Assembly (NCBI GenBank): GCA_035995025.1
Contig: DASYKY010000057.1
Location: 1 to 64,000 of the forward strand
DNA length: 64,000 nucleotides
Source: Actinophytocola sp035995025
Lineage (GTDB): Bacteria; Actinomycetota; Actinomycetes; Mycobacteriales; Pseudonocardiaceae
Direction of reading: 5' to 3'
Shown: positions 24,936 to 33,487 of the stretch, piece after piece
How the letters are laid out: each line of letters opens with the position of its first letter
How positions within the stretch are numbered: the stretch's first letter is position 1
Position numbers and translations under genes: made by a program
Notes under the pieces: generated by a model
Told to the model about the DNA's origin: nothing
What the model saw: only the letters and a program-made list of their open reading frames with translations
Database searches by the model: none

Positions 24936-26915
24936 GTGTTCACCACGGTGCTGATCGCCAACCGCGGGGAGATCGCGGTCCGGGTCACGAAGACGTTGTC
25001 CCGAATGGGAATCCGGGCCGTCGCGGTGTACACCGACGCCGACTCGCGAGCCCGGCACGTGCACGACGCGGACGTCGCGGTCCGGGTGGAGAGCTACCTG
25101 TCCATCGAGGACATCGTCGGCGCCGCGCGGGCCACCGGGGCCGAGGCCGTGCACCCCGGGTACGGCTTCCTCGCCGAGAACGCGGCGTTCGCCCGCGCCT
25201 GCGCGGACGCCGGGCTCGTCTTCGTCGGCCCGCCGCCCGCCGCGATCGACGCCATGGGCGACAAGATCCGCGCCAAGCAGACCGTGTCCGCGGCGGGCGT
25301 GCCGGTGGTGCCCGGCCGCAACCTCGCCGGCATGTCCGACGACGACCTGGTCGAGGCGGCCGCCGAGGTCGGCTACCCGGTGCTGGTCAAGCCGTCCGCG
25401 GGCGGTGGCGGCAAGGGCATGCACCGCGTGGCGGACCCCGCCGACCTGCGCGCGGCGCTCGAGTCGGCCCGGCGCGAGGCCCGCGGCGCGTTCGGCGACG
25501 ACACGCTGCTGATCGAGCGGTTCGTGACCAACCCGCGGCACATCGAGATCCAGGTGCTCGCCGACGCGCACGGCAACGTGATCCACCTCGGCGAGCGCGA
25601 GTGCAGCCTGCAGCGCCGGCACCAGAAGATCGTCGAGGAGGCGCCGTCGCCGCTGCTGTCCCCGGCCGACCGGGCGCGGATGGGCGAGGCCGCCGCGGAC
25701 GCCGCTCGCTCGGTCGCCTACCAGGGCGCTGGCACCGTCGAGTTCATCGTCTCCACGGACCGGCCGGACGAGTTCTTCTTCATGGAGATGAACACCCGGC
25801 TGCAGGTCGAGCACCCCGTCACCGAGCTCGTCACCGGCATCGACCTGGTGGAGCAGCAGCTCCTCGTCGCGGCCGGCGAGAAGCTCTCCATTGGACAGTC
25901 CGATGTGGACATCAAGGGGCACGCGGTCGAGGCGCGGGTGTACGCGGAGGACCCGGCCAGGGACTTCCTGCCCACCGGCGGCACCGTGCTCGCGCTGGCC
26001 GAGCCGGACGGCCCGCACGTGCGGGTGGACTCCGCGCTGCGCCCGGGCACCGTGGTCGGCTCGAGCTACGACCCCATGCTGGCCAAGGTGATCGCGTGGG
26101 CACCGGACCGCGGCGCCGCGCTGCGCAGGCTGTCCGCGGGCCTCGGCGACACCGCCGTGCTCGGGCTCGGCACGAACGTCGCGTTCCTGCGTGCGCTGCT
26201 GGCCGACGAGGACGTCGTGGCCGGCCGGCTGGACACCGGGCTCGTGGAGCGCAAGCTCGCCGGGCTCACCGCGGGCGAGGTGCCGGACCTGGTGTTCGCC
26301 GCGGCCGCGCTCGACGAGCTGCTCGTGCTGCAGCCGGACGGCGCCGGCTGGGTCGACCCGTGGGACGTGCGCAACGGCTGGCGGCTCGGCGGCGCGGCGG
26401 CCACCCCGTTCCTGCTGGCCTGCGGCGGCCGGCAGGTCACCGTGCGGGTCACCGGCACCCCCGCGGCCGCCACCGTGGCGATCGGCGACGGCGAGCCGGC
26501 GCGCGCGTCGGCCCGGCACGACGGCGACCGGCTCGAGGTGAGCTTCGCCGGCCGGGTCACCTCGTTCCGCCGCGCGCTCGACGCGGCCACCGACACGCTG
26601 TGGCTGGCCGCGGGCGGCGAGACCTGGGCGGTGGCCGAGCACTCGCTGCTGGAGAGCGAGTCCGTCACGGCGGCCGCGGGCGGGCCGGTGACCAGCCCCA
26701 TGCCGGGCACCGTGCTGGTCGTGAAGGCGTCCGTCGGCGACCAGGTCACCGCAGGCACGCCGCTGGTCGTCGTCGAGGCGATGAAGATGGAGCACACCGT
26801 CACCGCACCCGTCGACGGCGTGCTCACGGAGCTGAACGTCCGCGCGGGCCAACAGGTCGCGCTGAACCAACCCCTTGCAGTGGTGACCCCACCTGCGGCG
26901 GAGGAGCAGTCATGA
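24936..26915 (+). CDS. accA1: Acyl-CoA carboxylase biotin carboxylase / biotin carrier subunit (MCC alpha type)
   Basis: 659 residues. Biotin carboxylase (about 1-450): start VLIANRGEIAVRVTKTLSRM, ATP-grasp loop KPSAGGGGKGM, metal site FFMEMNTRLQVEHPVTE. A middle linking domain is followed by the C-terminal biotinyl domain with EAMKMEH; Lys617 is the biotinylation site. It carboxylates biotin using ATP and bicarbonate for the AccD subunit encoded just upstream. GTG start at 24936, 7 bp after accD1; its stop overlaps the next ATG (ATGA at 26912). Confidence 0.94.
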   Translation: MFTTVLIANRGEIAVRVTKTLSRMGIRAVAVYTDADSRARHVHDADVAVRVESYLSIEDIVGAARATGAEAVHPGYGFLAENAAFARACADAGLVFVGPPPAAIDAMGDKIRAKQTVSAAGVPVVPGRNLAGMSDDDLVEAAAEVGYPVLVKPSAGGGGKGMHRVADPADLRAALESARREARGAFGDDTLLIERFVTNPRHIEIQVLADAHGNVIHLGERECSLQRRHQKIVEEAPSPLLSPADRARMGEAAADAARSVAYQGAGTVEFIVSTDRPDEFFFMEMNTRLQVEHPVTELVTGIDLVEQQLLVAAGEKLSIGQSDVDIKGHAVEARVYAEDPARDFLPTGGTVLALAEPDGPHVRVDSALRPGTVVGSSYDPMLAKVIAWAPDRGAALRRLSAGLGDTAVLGLGTNVAFLRALLADEDVVAGRLDTGLVERKLAGLTAGEVPDLVFAAAALDELLVLQPDGAGWVDPWDVRNGWRLGGAAATPFLLACGGRQVTVRVTGTPAAATVAIGDGEPARASARHDGDRLEVSFAGRVTSFRRALDAATDTLWLAAGGETWAVAEHSLLESESVTAAAGGPVTSPMPGTVLVVKASVGDQVTAGTPLVVVEAMKMEHTVTAPVDGVLTELNVRAGQQVALNQPLAVVTPPAAEEQS

Positions 26916-28063
26916 TCGACTTCCGGCTCGACGACGAGCACGAGACCCTGCGCAAGACGGTCGAGCAGTTCGCCCGCGACGAGGTGGCGCCGGTCATCGG
27001 GGACTTCTACGAGCGTGAGGCGTTCCCGTACGACCTGGTGTCCAAGATGGGCCGGATGGGGTTGTTCGGGCTGCCGTTCCCCGAGGAGCACGGCGGCATG
27101 GGCGGCGACTTCACCGCGCTGTGCCTCGCGCTCGAGGAGCTGGCCCGGGTCGACTCGTCGGTGGCCATCACGCTCGAGGCGGGCGTGTCGCTCGGCGCCA
27201 TGCCGGTGTACCGCTTCGGCAGCGACGAGCAGAAGGCCACCTGGTTACCGAAGCTGTGCTCGGGGGAGATGCTCGGCGCCTTCGGGCTCACCGAGCCGGG
27301 CGGCGGCTCGGATGCCGGTGCCACCCAGACCACCGCGCGGCTGGAGAACGGCGAGTGGGTGATCAACGGCTCGAAGTCGTTCATCACCAACTCCGGCACC
27401 GACATCACCGGCCTGGTCACGGTCACCGCGGTCACCGGCGTCGCCGGCGGCCGCAAGGAGATCTCCGCGATCATCGTGCCGTCCGGCACGCCCGGGTTCT
27501 CGGTGTCCAAGAAGTACTCGAAGGTCGGCTGGAACGCCTCGGACACCCACGAGCTGTCCTTCGCGGACTGCCGGGTGCCGGCGGCCAACCTGCTCGGCAG
27601 CCGAGGCCGCGGCTACGCGCAGTTCCTGTCCATCCTGGACGAGGGCCGGATCGCGATCGCCGCGGTGTCCGTCGGGCTCGCGCAGGGCTGCGTCGACGAG
27701 TGCCTGCGCTACGTCGGCGAGCGGGAGGCGTTCGGCCACAAGATCGGGGCGTACCAGGCGATCCAGTTCAAGATCGCGGACATGGAGGCGCGGGCACACA
27801 CCGCCCGGCTGGCCTACTACGCGGCGCTCGCGAGGATGGAGCGGGGCGAGCCGTTCAAGAAGGAGGCCGCGATCGCGAAGCTGGTCGCGTCGAACGCCGC
27901 GATGGACAACGCGCGCGACGCCACCCAGATCTTCGGCGGCTACGGCTTCATGAACGAGTTCCCGGTCGGCCGCTTCTACCGCGACGCCAAGATCCTGGAG
28001 ATCGGCGAGGGCACCAGCGAGGTCCAGCGGATGCTGATCGCGCGGGAGCTAGGGCTTCGCTGA
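26912..28063 (+). CDS. fadE19: Acyl-CoA dehydrogenase, isovaleryl/short-branched-chain type
   Basis: 383 residues with the usual FAD acyl-CoA dehydrogenase motifs: LGAFGLTEPGGGSDAGATQT (FAD/substrate), WVINGSKSFITNSG, and DATQIFGGYGFMNEFPVGRF. Genomic position (after MCC subunits, as with mycobacterial fadE19) predicts oxidation of isovaleryl-CoA or a related branched acyl-CoA. One caveat: the C-terminal motif is EIGEGTSEVQR, with Glu at the position used as base by straight-chain enzymes; human isovaleryl-CoA dehydrogenase has Ala there (EIGAGTSE). ATG at 26912 overlaps the accA1 stop. It converges with the next gene, overlapping it by 15 bp. Confidence 0.9.
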   Translation: MIDFRLDDEHETLRKTVEQFARDEVAPVIGDFYEREAFPYDLVSKMGRMGLFGLPFPEEHGGMGGDFTALCLALEELARVDSSVAITLEAGVSLGAMPVYRFGSDEQKATWLPKLCSGEMLGAFGLTEPGGGSDAGATQTTARLENGEWVINGSKSFITNSGTDITGLVTVTAVTGVAGGRKEISAIIVPSGTPGFSVSKKYSKVGWNASDTHELSFADCRVPAANLLGSRGRGYAQFLSILDEGRIAIAAVSVGLAQGCVDECLRYVGEREAFGHKIGAYQAIQFKIADMEARAHTARLAYYAALARMERGEPFKKEAAIAKLVASNAAMDNARDATQIFGGYGFMNEFPVGRFYRDAKILEIGEGTSEVQRMLIARELGLR

Positions 28064-28663
28064 GCGGAGGCGGTCGTCCGCGTCCGGCAGCCAGAAGCAC
28101 AGCTCCAGCGTCTTCATGCTCGCCATGTAGGAGAGCTTGCGTCCCTGCAGGACCAGCAGCACGGACGCGCCGCCGAACACGACCGCGCAGACCAGCGCGA
28201 GCACCGGGTGCCCGCTCGTGAACACCTCGACGACCGCGGTGAGCGAGGCCAGCGCCAGCGCGGGCCCGGAGTTGCGCGCCATCAGCCCGGACGCGCGCAG
28301 CCGGTTGACCTCGTTCGCCGCGTGCATGTCGTGCAGCTGGATCGCGGACAGCAGCAGGAACGAGTCGGCGCGCACGAACTCCCGGTCGCGCGCGGCGGGG
28401 TTGCGGCGGAGGAACTCGGTGCGCGCGTAGCGCGGGCTGCTCGGCAGGAGCTTGTTCATGGCCGCGCCGAGCGGGTAGCCGAGGATGCCGCTCAGGTAGC
28501 TCAGCACCACGGCGCCGATCACGAGCAGGACCCCGTTGACGCCGCTGAGCGCCGAAACGTCGACGAGGCCGATGCGGTCGGCGAGGTAGCCGGCCAGCAC
28601 GAGGTAGAGACCACCCGCGATCGCGTAGGTGAAGAGGTCGAAGACGCCGACGACGATGTTCAC
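28049..28663 (-). CDS. Putative membrane protein of unknown function
   Basis: 204 residues with four predicted membrane segments (about 8-28, 42-64, and two between 130 and 178) flanking a soluble loop (75-125) rich in Arg and containing LLLSAIQLHDMHAANEVNRL. The cytosolic tail begins KLSYMASMKTLELCFWLPDA. No recognised family or catalytic motif; short integral membrane proteins of this shape are common in Pseudonocardiales. ATG at 28663. Its 3' end overlaps the acyl-CoA dehydrogenase gene by 15 bp in convergent orientation. Confidence 0.75.
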   Translation of the reverse strand: MNIVVGVFDLFTYAIAGGLYLVLAGYLADRIGLVDVSALSGVNGVLLVIGAVVLSYLSGILGYPLGAAMNKLLPSSPRYARTEFLRRNPAARDREFVRADSFLLLSAIQLHDMHAANEVNRLRASGLMARNSGPALALASLTAVVEVFTSGHPVLALVCAVVFGGASVLLVLQGRKLSYMASMKTLELCFWLPDADDRLRSAKP

Positions 28664-28890
28664 GGCGAAAAGCTACAACGAAAGGGCCCCGGCGGTGGCG
28701 GCCGCCGAGGCCGGGCGCAAACACCGTTCCGAAGAGGGGTTTGCGATGGCAATGTTAGACCACGGGTGGCCGGGAGACCAATACCCATAGCCCGCGGCCG
28801 AGCCGAAAATCTCCGACCGCGTGGCTGCCGCGGGAGGGGTTGGCGGCCGTACGATGACTGTCTTCTCCCTGCGGTAGGTCGGAGGCTGTC
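28664..28890. other. Intergenic region between divergent genes
   Basis: 227 bp separating the membrane-protein gene (minus) from the secreted peptidase gene (plus). It contains a GC-rich imperfect hairpin at 28685-28725 and an A-rich start, but I cannot assign promoter boxes. Confidence 0.4.
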
Positions 28891-30768
28891 ATGCGGTTGT
28901 CCCGCCGGTTGCCCCTGCTCATGGCGCTCCTCGTGCCGCTCGCGTCGGTGGTCGTGGCCACGCCGGCGGTGGCCGCGCCGCGGGGTGTGGACCGGCCGAC
29001 GCCGCCGGAGTGGCTGAAGGTCGGGGACGGGGTCAGCCAGCCGCAGTTCGACCTCGCGAACGCGGTCGAGCAGACGCTGTGGGTCCAGACCCCGGTGGAC
29101 AGCGACCTCGACGGCAGGCGTGACCGGGTGCGCATCCAGCTGTCCCGGCCCGGTGAGACGCAGACGCAGGGCATCAAGGTCCCGGTGATCTTCGAGCACA
29201 GCCCGTACCGGTACAACGGCGGCGACGCGCAGAACCACAACGTGGACTTCGACGTGCTGCCACAGGAGGGCATCCAGCCGCACGCGCAGGGCGTCGGCTC
29301 GACCCGCGTCGCGGCGGGCGCGCCGCGGCCGTCGCCGGACCTGCCGGGCTCGCTGGACAACTACTGGGTGCCGCGCGGCTACGCGGTCGTGCTCGGCGAA
29401 AGCATCGGCACCGGGTTCTCCGACGGCTGCCCCACGGTCGGCGACATGAAGGAGACGCTCGGTACCCAGGCGGTCATCGACTGGCTGAACGGCCGCGCGC
29501 AGGCGTTCGACGAGGCCGGCAACCCGGTCTCCGCGGACTGGACGACCGGCGACGTCGGCATGACCGGCGTGTCCTACAACGGAACCCTGCCGAACATGGT
29601 GGCCACGACCGGCGTCGAGGGCCTGCGCACGATCGTGCCGGTGTCGGCGATCTCCAGCTGGTACGACTACTACCGGGCCAACGGCCTGGTGCGCGCGCCG
29701 CACTCGAACCAGTCCGGGGCGGGCGAGAACGGCTTCCAGGGCGAGGATCTCGACATTCTGGCGTTCTTCACCGAGGGGCCGCGGCTCGAGCACTGCCGTG
29801 GGATCACCGACGCGCTGCTGCAGTACGCGGACCGCACCACCGGCGACTACAACGCCTACTGGGACGAGCGCGACTACCTGCACCGGGCGCGCGGGGTCAA
29901 GGCGAGCGTGTTCGTGGTGCACGGGCTCGAGGACTACAACGTGATGGGCACGGCGTACGCGTCGTGGTGGAACCAGCTCGCTCGGTACGACGTCCCGCGG
30001 AAGATCTGGCTGCACAAGGACGGCCACGGTGGTCCGCGCGGGACGTCGGACTACCAGCGCACGCTGAACCGGTGGATGGACTACTGGCTGTTCGGCGTGG
30101 ACAACGGCATCATGACCGAGCCGATGGCCGACGTGCAGCGCCCGGACGGGACGTACGAGAAGTACCCGTCCTGGCCGGTGCCCGGTTCCCGTACCGCGAC
30201 CCTGCACCTGAGCGCCCCGAACGCGACGGAGCCCGGTGTCCTGTCCGTGCGCGACCTGCCCGGCCCGCGTCCCCGTCAGTCCTTTGTGGACGCTGGTCGC
30301 GAGCTGGACACGGAGACGTCGCTCGTGCCCTCGCCGTCCGTCGCCAACCCGAACCGGCTGGTGTACGTGTCGGCGCCGCTGGCGTCGGGCGCGCACCTGT
30401 CGGGCACCCCGTCGGTCTCGTTGCGGGCGTCGGTGGACAACCGCTACGCCGCCAACCTGACCGCGGTGGTGGTCGACTACGCGGCGGACGGCACGGCGAC
30501 GGTCGTCACCCGGGGCTGGACGGACGTGCAGAACCGCAAGTCCCGCGCGAAGAGCACGCCGATCCAGCAGGGCCAGGAGTACACGTTCGACTGGCCGCTC
30601 GAGCCGGACGACTACGTCTTCGCCGCCGGGCACCGGGTCGGGCTCGTGGTGCTGTCGACGGACAAGAACTTCACTCTGCGGCCGTTGCCGGGGACTCGGC
30701 TGACGGTGAACCCGGCGAAGAGTTCGGTGTCGCTGCCGGTGGTGGGTGGGGCGTCGGTGTTCCGGTAG
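28891..30768 (+). CDS. Secreted CocE/NonD-family hydrolase (Xaa-Pro dipeptidyl-peptidase type)
   Basis: 625 residues. Signal peptide (RRLPLLMALLVPLASVVVA, cleavage near AVAA-P, residue 29). An alpha/beta-hydrolase domain with nucleophile Ser227 in TGVSYNGTLPN, acid Asp348 in HGLEDYNVMG and His379 in HKDGHGGP, then a C-terminal jelly-roll (about 440-625) typical of PepX/CocE enzymes. S15-family members release Xaa-Pro dipeptides; others are esterases or acylases, so the substrate is open. GGAGG lies 5 nt before ATG 28891. An 8-bp tandem repeat overlaps its stop codon. Confidence 0.92.
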   Translation: MRLSRRLPLLMALLVPLASVVVATPAVAAPRGVDRPTPPEWLKVGDGVSQPQFDLANAVEQTLWVQTPVDSDLDGRRDRVRIQLSRPGETQTQGIKVPVIFEHSPYRYNGGDAQNHNVDFDVLPQEGIQPHAQGVGSTRVAAGAPRPSPDLPGSLDNYWVPRGYAVVLGESIGTGFSDGCPTVGDMKETLGTQAVIDWLNGRAQAFDEAGNPVSADWTTGDVGMTGVSYNGTLPNMVATTGVEGLRTIVPVSAISSWYDYYRANGLVRAPHSNQSGAGENGFQGEDLDILAFFTEGPRLEHCRGITDALLQYADRTTGDYNAYWDERDYLHRARGVKASVFVVHGLEDYNVMGTAYASWWNQLARYDVPRKIWLHKDGHGGPRGTSDYQRTLNRWMDYWLFGVDNGIMTEPMADVQRPDGTYEKYPSWPVPGSRTATLHLSAPNATEPGVLSVRDLPGPRPRQSFVDAGRELDTETSLVPSPSVANPNRLVYVSAPLASGAHLSGTPSVSLRASVDNRYAANLTAVVVDYAADGTATVVTRGWTDVQNRKSRAKSTPIQQGQEYTFDWPLEPDDYVFAAGHRVGLVVLSTDKNFTLRPLPGTRLTVNPAKSSVSLPVVGGASVFR

Positions 30769-30793
30769 CCCGGTAGCCCGGTAGCCCGGTAGC
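30762..30793. repeat. Four perfect tandem copies of CCGGTAGC
   Basis: 8-bp unit repeated four times, with a fifth partial copy (CCGGT, 30794-30798). The peptidase stop codon TAG (30766-30768) falls inside the first unit. Copy number would be expected to vary by slippage. Confidence 0.95.
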
Positions 30794-31253
30794 CCGGTTG
30801 TCGGCTGTCCGGCTGTCCACAGGGCTTCGGCGCTCGGTCCGGTTTTGTCGGTGGGCGCCGGTAGCGTTGAAAACAGGGGGCCCCCTGGCGGGTTGTCCAC
30901 AGGGTCCGGTTGTCCACAGGTTGCGGCGGCTCGCGCCGGATTGTCGGTCGGCGTCGGTACGCTGGATTTTGGGGGGCCGGAGGCCGCCGGTGATCTTGAT
31001 TGGCGGCGTTTCTGCTGGTCCGGGCCGTGTTCGCGGGCTCATCGAGGCCGGGCCGTTGGCCCGAGAAAAGCCGCGGCTGGGCTGGCAGACCACCTGCGCC
31101 GTGCTCTCGGGCGGCGGCCCAGCCGTGCTCTCAGGCTGGCCGCCCAGCCGCCGTGATCGTGGGAGGCGGCAGCGGATTGCGACGGAAGGCTGTACCCAGC
31201 TCCGGTACCTATCCGTAAGCTCCTGCTCACTCAACGCAGAGTGAAGGAGTCCG
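30769..31253. other. 485-bp repeat-rich spacer without a gene
   Basis: Holds the tail of the 8-bp tandem array, two diverged 68-69-bp direct repeats (30814-30978), three DnaA-box-like nonamers (30813, 30893, 30910) and, at 31090-31150, a short tandem duplication beginning GCCGTGCTCTC with inverted GGCTGGGC/GCCCAGCC elements. Open frames here look random. The promoter of the secreted protein at 31254 must lie in its right end. Confidence 0.6.
30814..30978. repeat. Diverged direct repeat pair (copies at 30814-30882 and 30911-30978)
   Basis: Both copies open with TGTCCACAGG, contain TTGTCGGT followed by GGCG(C/T)CGGTA, and end in GGGGGCC; the intervening bases have drifted. The repeated nonamer (C/T)TGTCCACA resembles the actinobacterial DnaA box TTGTCCACA. 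Confidence 0.7.
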
Positions 31254-32075
31254 ATGTCCCTGCGCCGGCGGGTCCTGCTGTTCCTGTCCCTCATCGGCAT
31301 CCTCGCCACCGCCGTCGCCGTGCCGATGGCCGCGGCCGCCGAGAAGCGCACGCCCGCCGACTGCGCCGCCGCGCTCGACTGTTCCATCGACGACATCGAC
31401 CTGCTCAGCATGGATGAGCGGCTCGAGCTCGTGCGGGCCATGGAGAGCGGGCACGGGGCCGAGCTCGGCGTGCCCGACCGGTGGCGCAACATCGAGGGGG
31501 TCATCACCTTCTTCCGCGACCACGAGCTCGGCGCGCCCGGCACCTGGGTGTCCTATGTGGACGCCGGGATCGTGGAGGGTGTCGAGCGCGGGCTGGCGCT
31601 CGCGAAAGGGTTGCCCGGTGGGGACTTCGGCAACCCGGGCTCCGCGAAGTGGGCCACCTACGTCACCGGCGACTGGCCCACCCGCGGCCAGCACGACAGG
31701 GCCTGGAGCGAGGCCGAGCAGGCGTCCACCGAGCACGGCGTGGCCGTCGCCGAGAGCCACGGTCAGCACGCCACCGACGTCGAGGAGCGGTTCTACCAGT
31801 TCTCCGAGACCTACCGCTGGGCCCTGCGCAACAGGCCCGTCGCGCTCGACCTGCTCGCCGTGTTCGGACCGGTCATCGCGCCCGGGCTCGCCCAGGCGCG
31901 GGTGCCGTTCTACGACTGGTTCACCGACGTGCGCGAGTCCGCGCCGTCCTACCAGGGCTGTGAGATGGCCTACGGCTTCGCCCAGCTGCACCCCATCGCG
32001 GGCGTGGTCGGGGCGGCCGGGCTGTTCCTCTCGTACGTGACCGAGCTGTTCGAGGAGTATCAGCTGCGTCATTAG
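31254..32075 (+). CDS. Secreted protein of unknown function
   Basis: 273 residues. A Sec signal (RRRVLLFLSLIGILATAVAV, cleavage near AAAA-E, residue 30) precedes a mature domain starting with a Cys pair (DCAAALDC). The rest is mixed helix without familiar catalytic motifs. A hydrophobic stretch near the C-terminus (PIAGVVGAAGLFLSYV, about 247-262) could associate with membrane. AAGGAG lies 4 nt before ATG 31254. It precedes the 10-methyl fatty acid genes by 39 bp on the same strand, so co-transcription is possible, but no functional link is evident. Confidence 0.75.
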   Translation: MSLRRRVLLFLSLIGILATAVAVPMAAAAEKRTPADCAAALDCSIDDIDLLSMDERLELVRAMESGHGAELGVPDRWRNIEGVITFFRDHELGAPGTWVSYVDAGIVEGVERGLALAKGLPGGDFGNPGSAKWATYVTGDWPTRGQHDRAWSEAEQASTEHGVAVAESHGQHATDVEERFYQFSETYRWALRNRPVALDLLAVFGPVIAPGLAQARVPFYDWFTDVRESAPSYQGCEMAYGFAQLHPIAGVVGAAGLFLSYVTELFEEYQLRH

Positions 32076-32114
32076 CACTGCGAACTTTCCGGCAAGACGA
32101 GTTAGCATCGAGGG

Positions 32115-33467
32115 GTGAGCCGATCACCCGCACGGATCGCCCATGACCAGGCCGTGGACGCGTTGCGCACCCAGCTCGTGGCCCAGCCGGAGGGATCGCC
32201 GATCCGGCTCGCCAAGCCGACCTCCAACCTCTTCCGCTTCCGTGCACCACCACCCGCGAACGCGCTGGACGTCAGCGCCTTCGGCGGGGTCATCGACATC
32301 GACGGCAACACCGCCGACGTCGGCGGCATGACCACCTACGAGCACCTCGCCGACGCGACCCTCGCCCACGGCCTGATGCCGCACGTCGTCCCGCAGCTCA
32401 AGACCATCACGCTCGGCGGCGCGGTCGCCGGGCTCGGCATCGAGTCCAGCTCCTTTCGCAACGGCATGCCGCACGAGTCCGTGCTGGAGATGGAGATCCT
32501 CACCCCGGACGGCGACGTCGTCGTCGCGCGCCCGGACAACGAGCACCGCGACCTGTTCCACGGCTTCCCGAACTCCTACGGCACGCTCGGCTACGCGCTG
32601 CGCCTGCGCATCGAGCTGCAGGAGGCCAAGCCCTACGTCGCGCTGCGACACGTCCGCTACGCCGACGCCGACGCCTGCGCGAAGGGCATCGAGGAGGCGT
32701 GCGCGGACGCCACGGTCGACTTCGTCGACGGCACCGCGTTCTCCGGCGACGAGATGTACCTGACGCTCGGCACGTTCACCGACCAGGCGGCGGCCGTCTC
32801 CGACTACACGGGACAACGGATCTATTACCACTCGATCCGGGATCGGGTGACGGATCACCTCACGGTGCGCGACTACCTGTGGCGCTGGGACACCGACTGG
32901 TTCTGGTGCTCGAAGGCGCTCGGCGTGCAGCATCCGGTCGTGCGCAGGCTGTGGCCGCGGCGGTACCTGCGCTCGGACGTGTACCGCAGGATCGTCGCGT
33001 TCGACCGGCGGCACCGGCTGTCCGCGCGGGTCGCGACCGCGCTGCGCCAGCCCGCCAGCGAGGCCGTCATCCAGGACATCGAGGTCCCGGTCGAGCGGCT
33101 GGCCGAGTTCCTCGAGTTCTTCGACACCGAGATCGGCATCCGGCCGGTGTGGCTGTGCCCGGTGCGGCTGCGCGAGCAGACCGGCTGGCCGCTGTATCCG
33201 ATGCAGCCCGGGCGATTGTTCGTGAATGTCGGTTTCTGGGCGACTGTCGCGTTGCGACCGGGACAACCCGATGGCACGCACAATCGCCTGATCGAGAGGA
33301 AGGTCACCGAACTGGGTGGGCACAAGTCGCTGTACTCGGATTCCTACTTCACCGAGGATGAGTTCTGGCTGCGGTACGACGGGGAGACTTACCGGAAGCT
33401 GAAGAAGACCTACGACCCGCACGGGCGGCTTCCCGATCTGTACGCGAAATGCGTTGGTAACCAATGA
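32115..33467 (+). CDS. tmsA: FAD-dependent oxidoreductase of 10-methyl fatty acid synthesis (10-methylene reductase type)
   Basis: 450 residues. The N-terminal half is a PCMH/FAD_binding_4 domain (VGGMTTYEHLADATLAHGLM, then QLKTITLGGAVAGLGIESSS), related to the DHCR24/DIMINUTO reductases; the C-terminal part carries RPVWLCPVRL and FVNVGFWA. Next to a cyclopropane-synthase-like methyltransferase, this is the pair shown in Actinobacteria to make 10-methyl-branched acids such as tuberculostearic acid: the methyltransferase adds a methylene to oleoyl chains, and this flavoprotein reduces it using NADPH. GTG at 32115, close to a GAGGG. Its stop lies 20 bp before the methyltransferase start. Confidence 0.88.
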   Translation: MSRSPARIAHDQAVDALRTQLVAQPEGSPIRLAKPTSNLFRFRAPPPANALDVSAFGGVIDIDGNTADVGGMTTYEHLADATLAHGLMPHVVPQLKTITLGGAVAGLGIESSSFRNGMPHESVLEMEILTPDGDVVVARPDNEHRDLFHGFPNSYGTLGYALRLRIELQEAKPYVALRHVRYADADACAKGIEEACADATVDFVDGTAFSGDEMYLTLGTFTDQAAAVSDYTGQRIYYHSIRDRVTDHLTVRDYLWRWDTDWFWCSKALGVQHPVVRRLWPRRYLRSDVYRRIVAFDRRHRLSARVATALRQPASEAVIQDIEVPVERLAEFLEFFDTEIGIRPVWLCPVRLREQTGWPLYPMQPGRLFVNVGFWATVALRPGQPDGTHNRLIERKVTELGGHKSLYSDSYFTEDEFWLRYDGETYRKLKKTYDPHGRLPDLYAKCVGNQ

Positions 33468-33487
33468 GAGACGGGAAGGAGCGAACC

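Noticed and set aside
30762..30978. CRISPR array or chromosomal origin
   Set aside because: Repeats are 8 bp head to tail without spacers, and the 69-bp repeats are only two; no cas, dnaA, dnaN or par genes are present.
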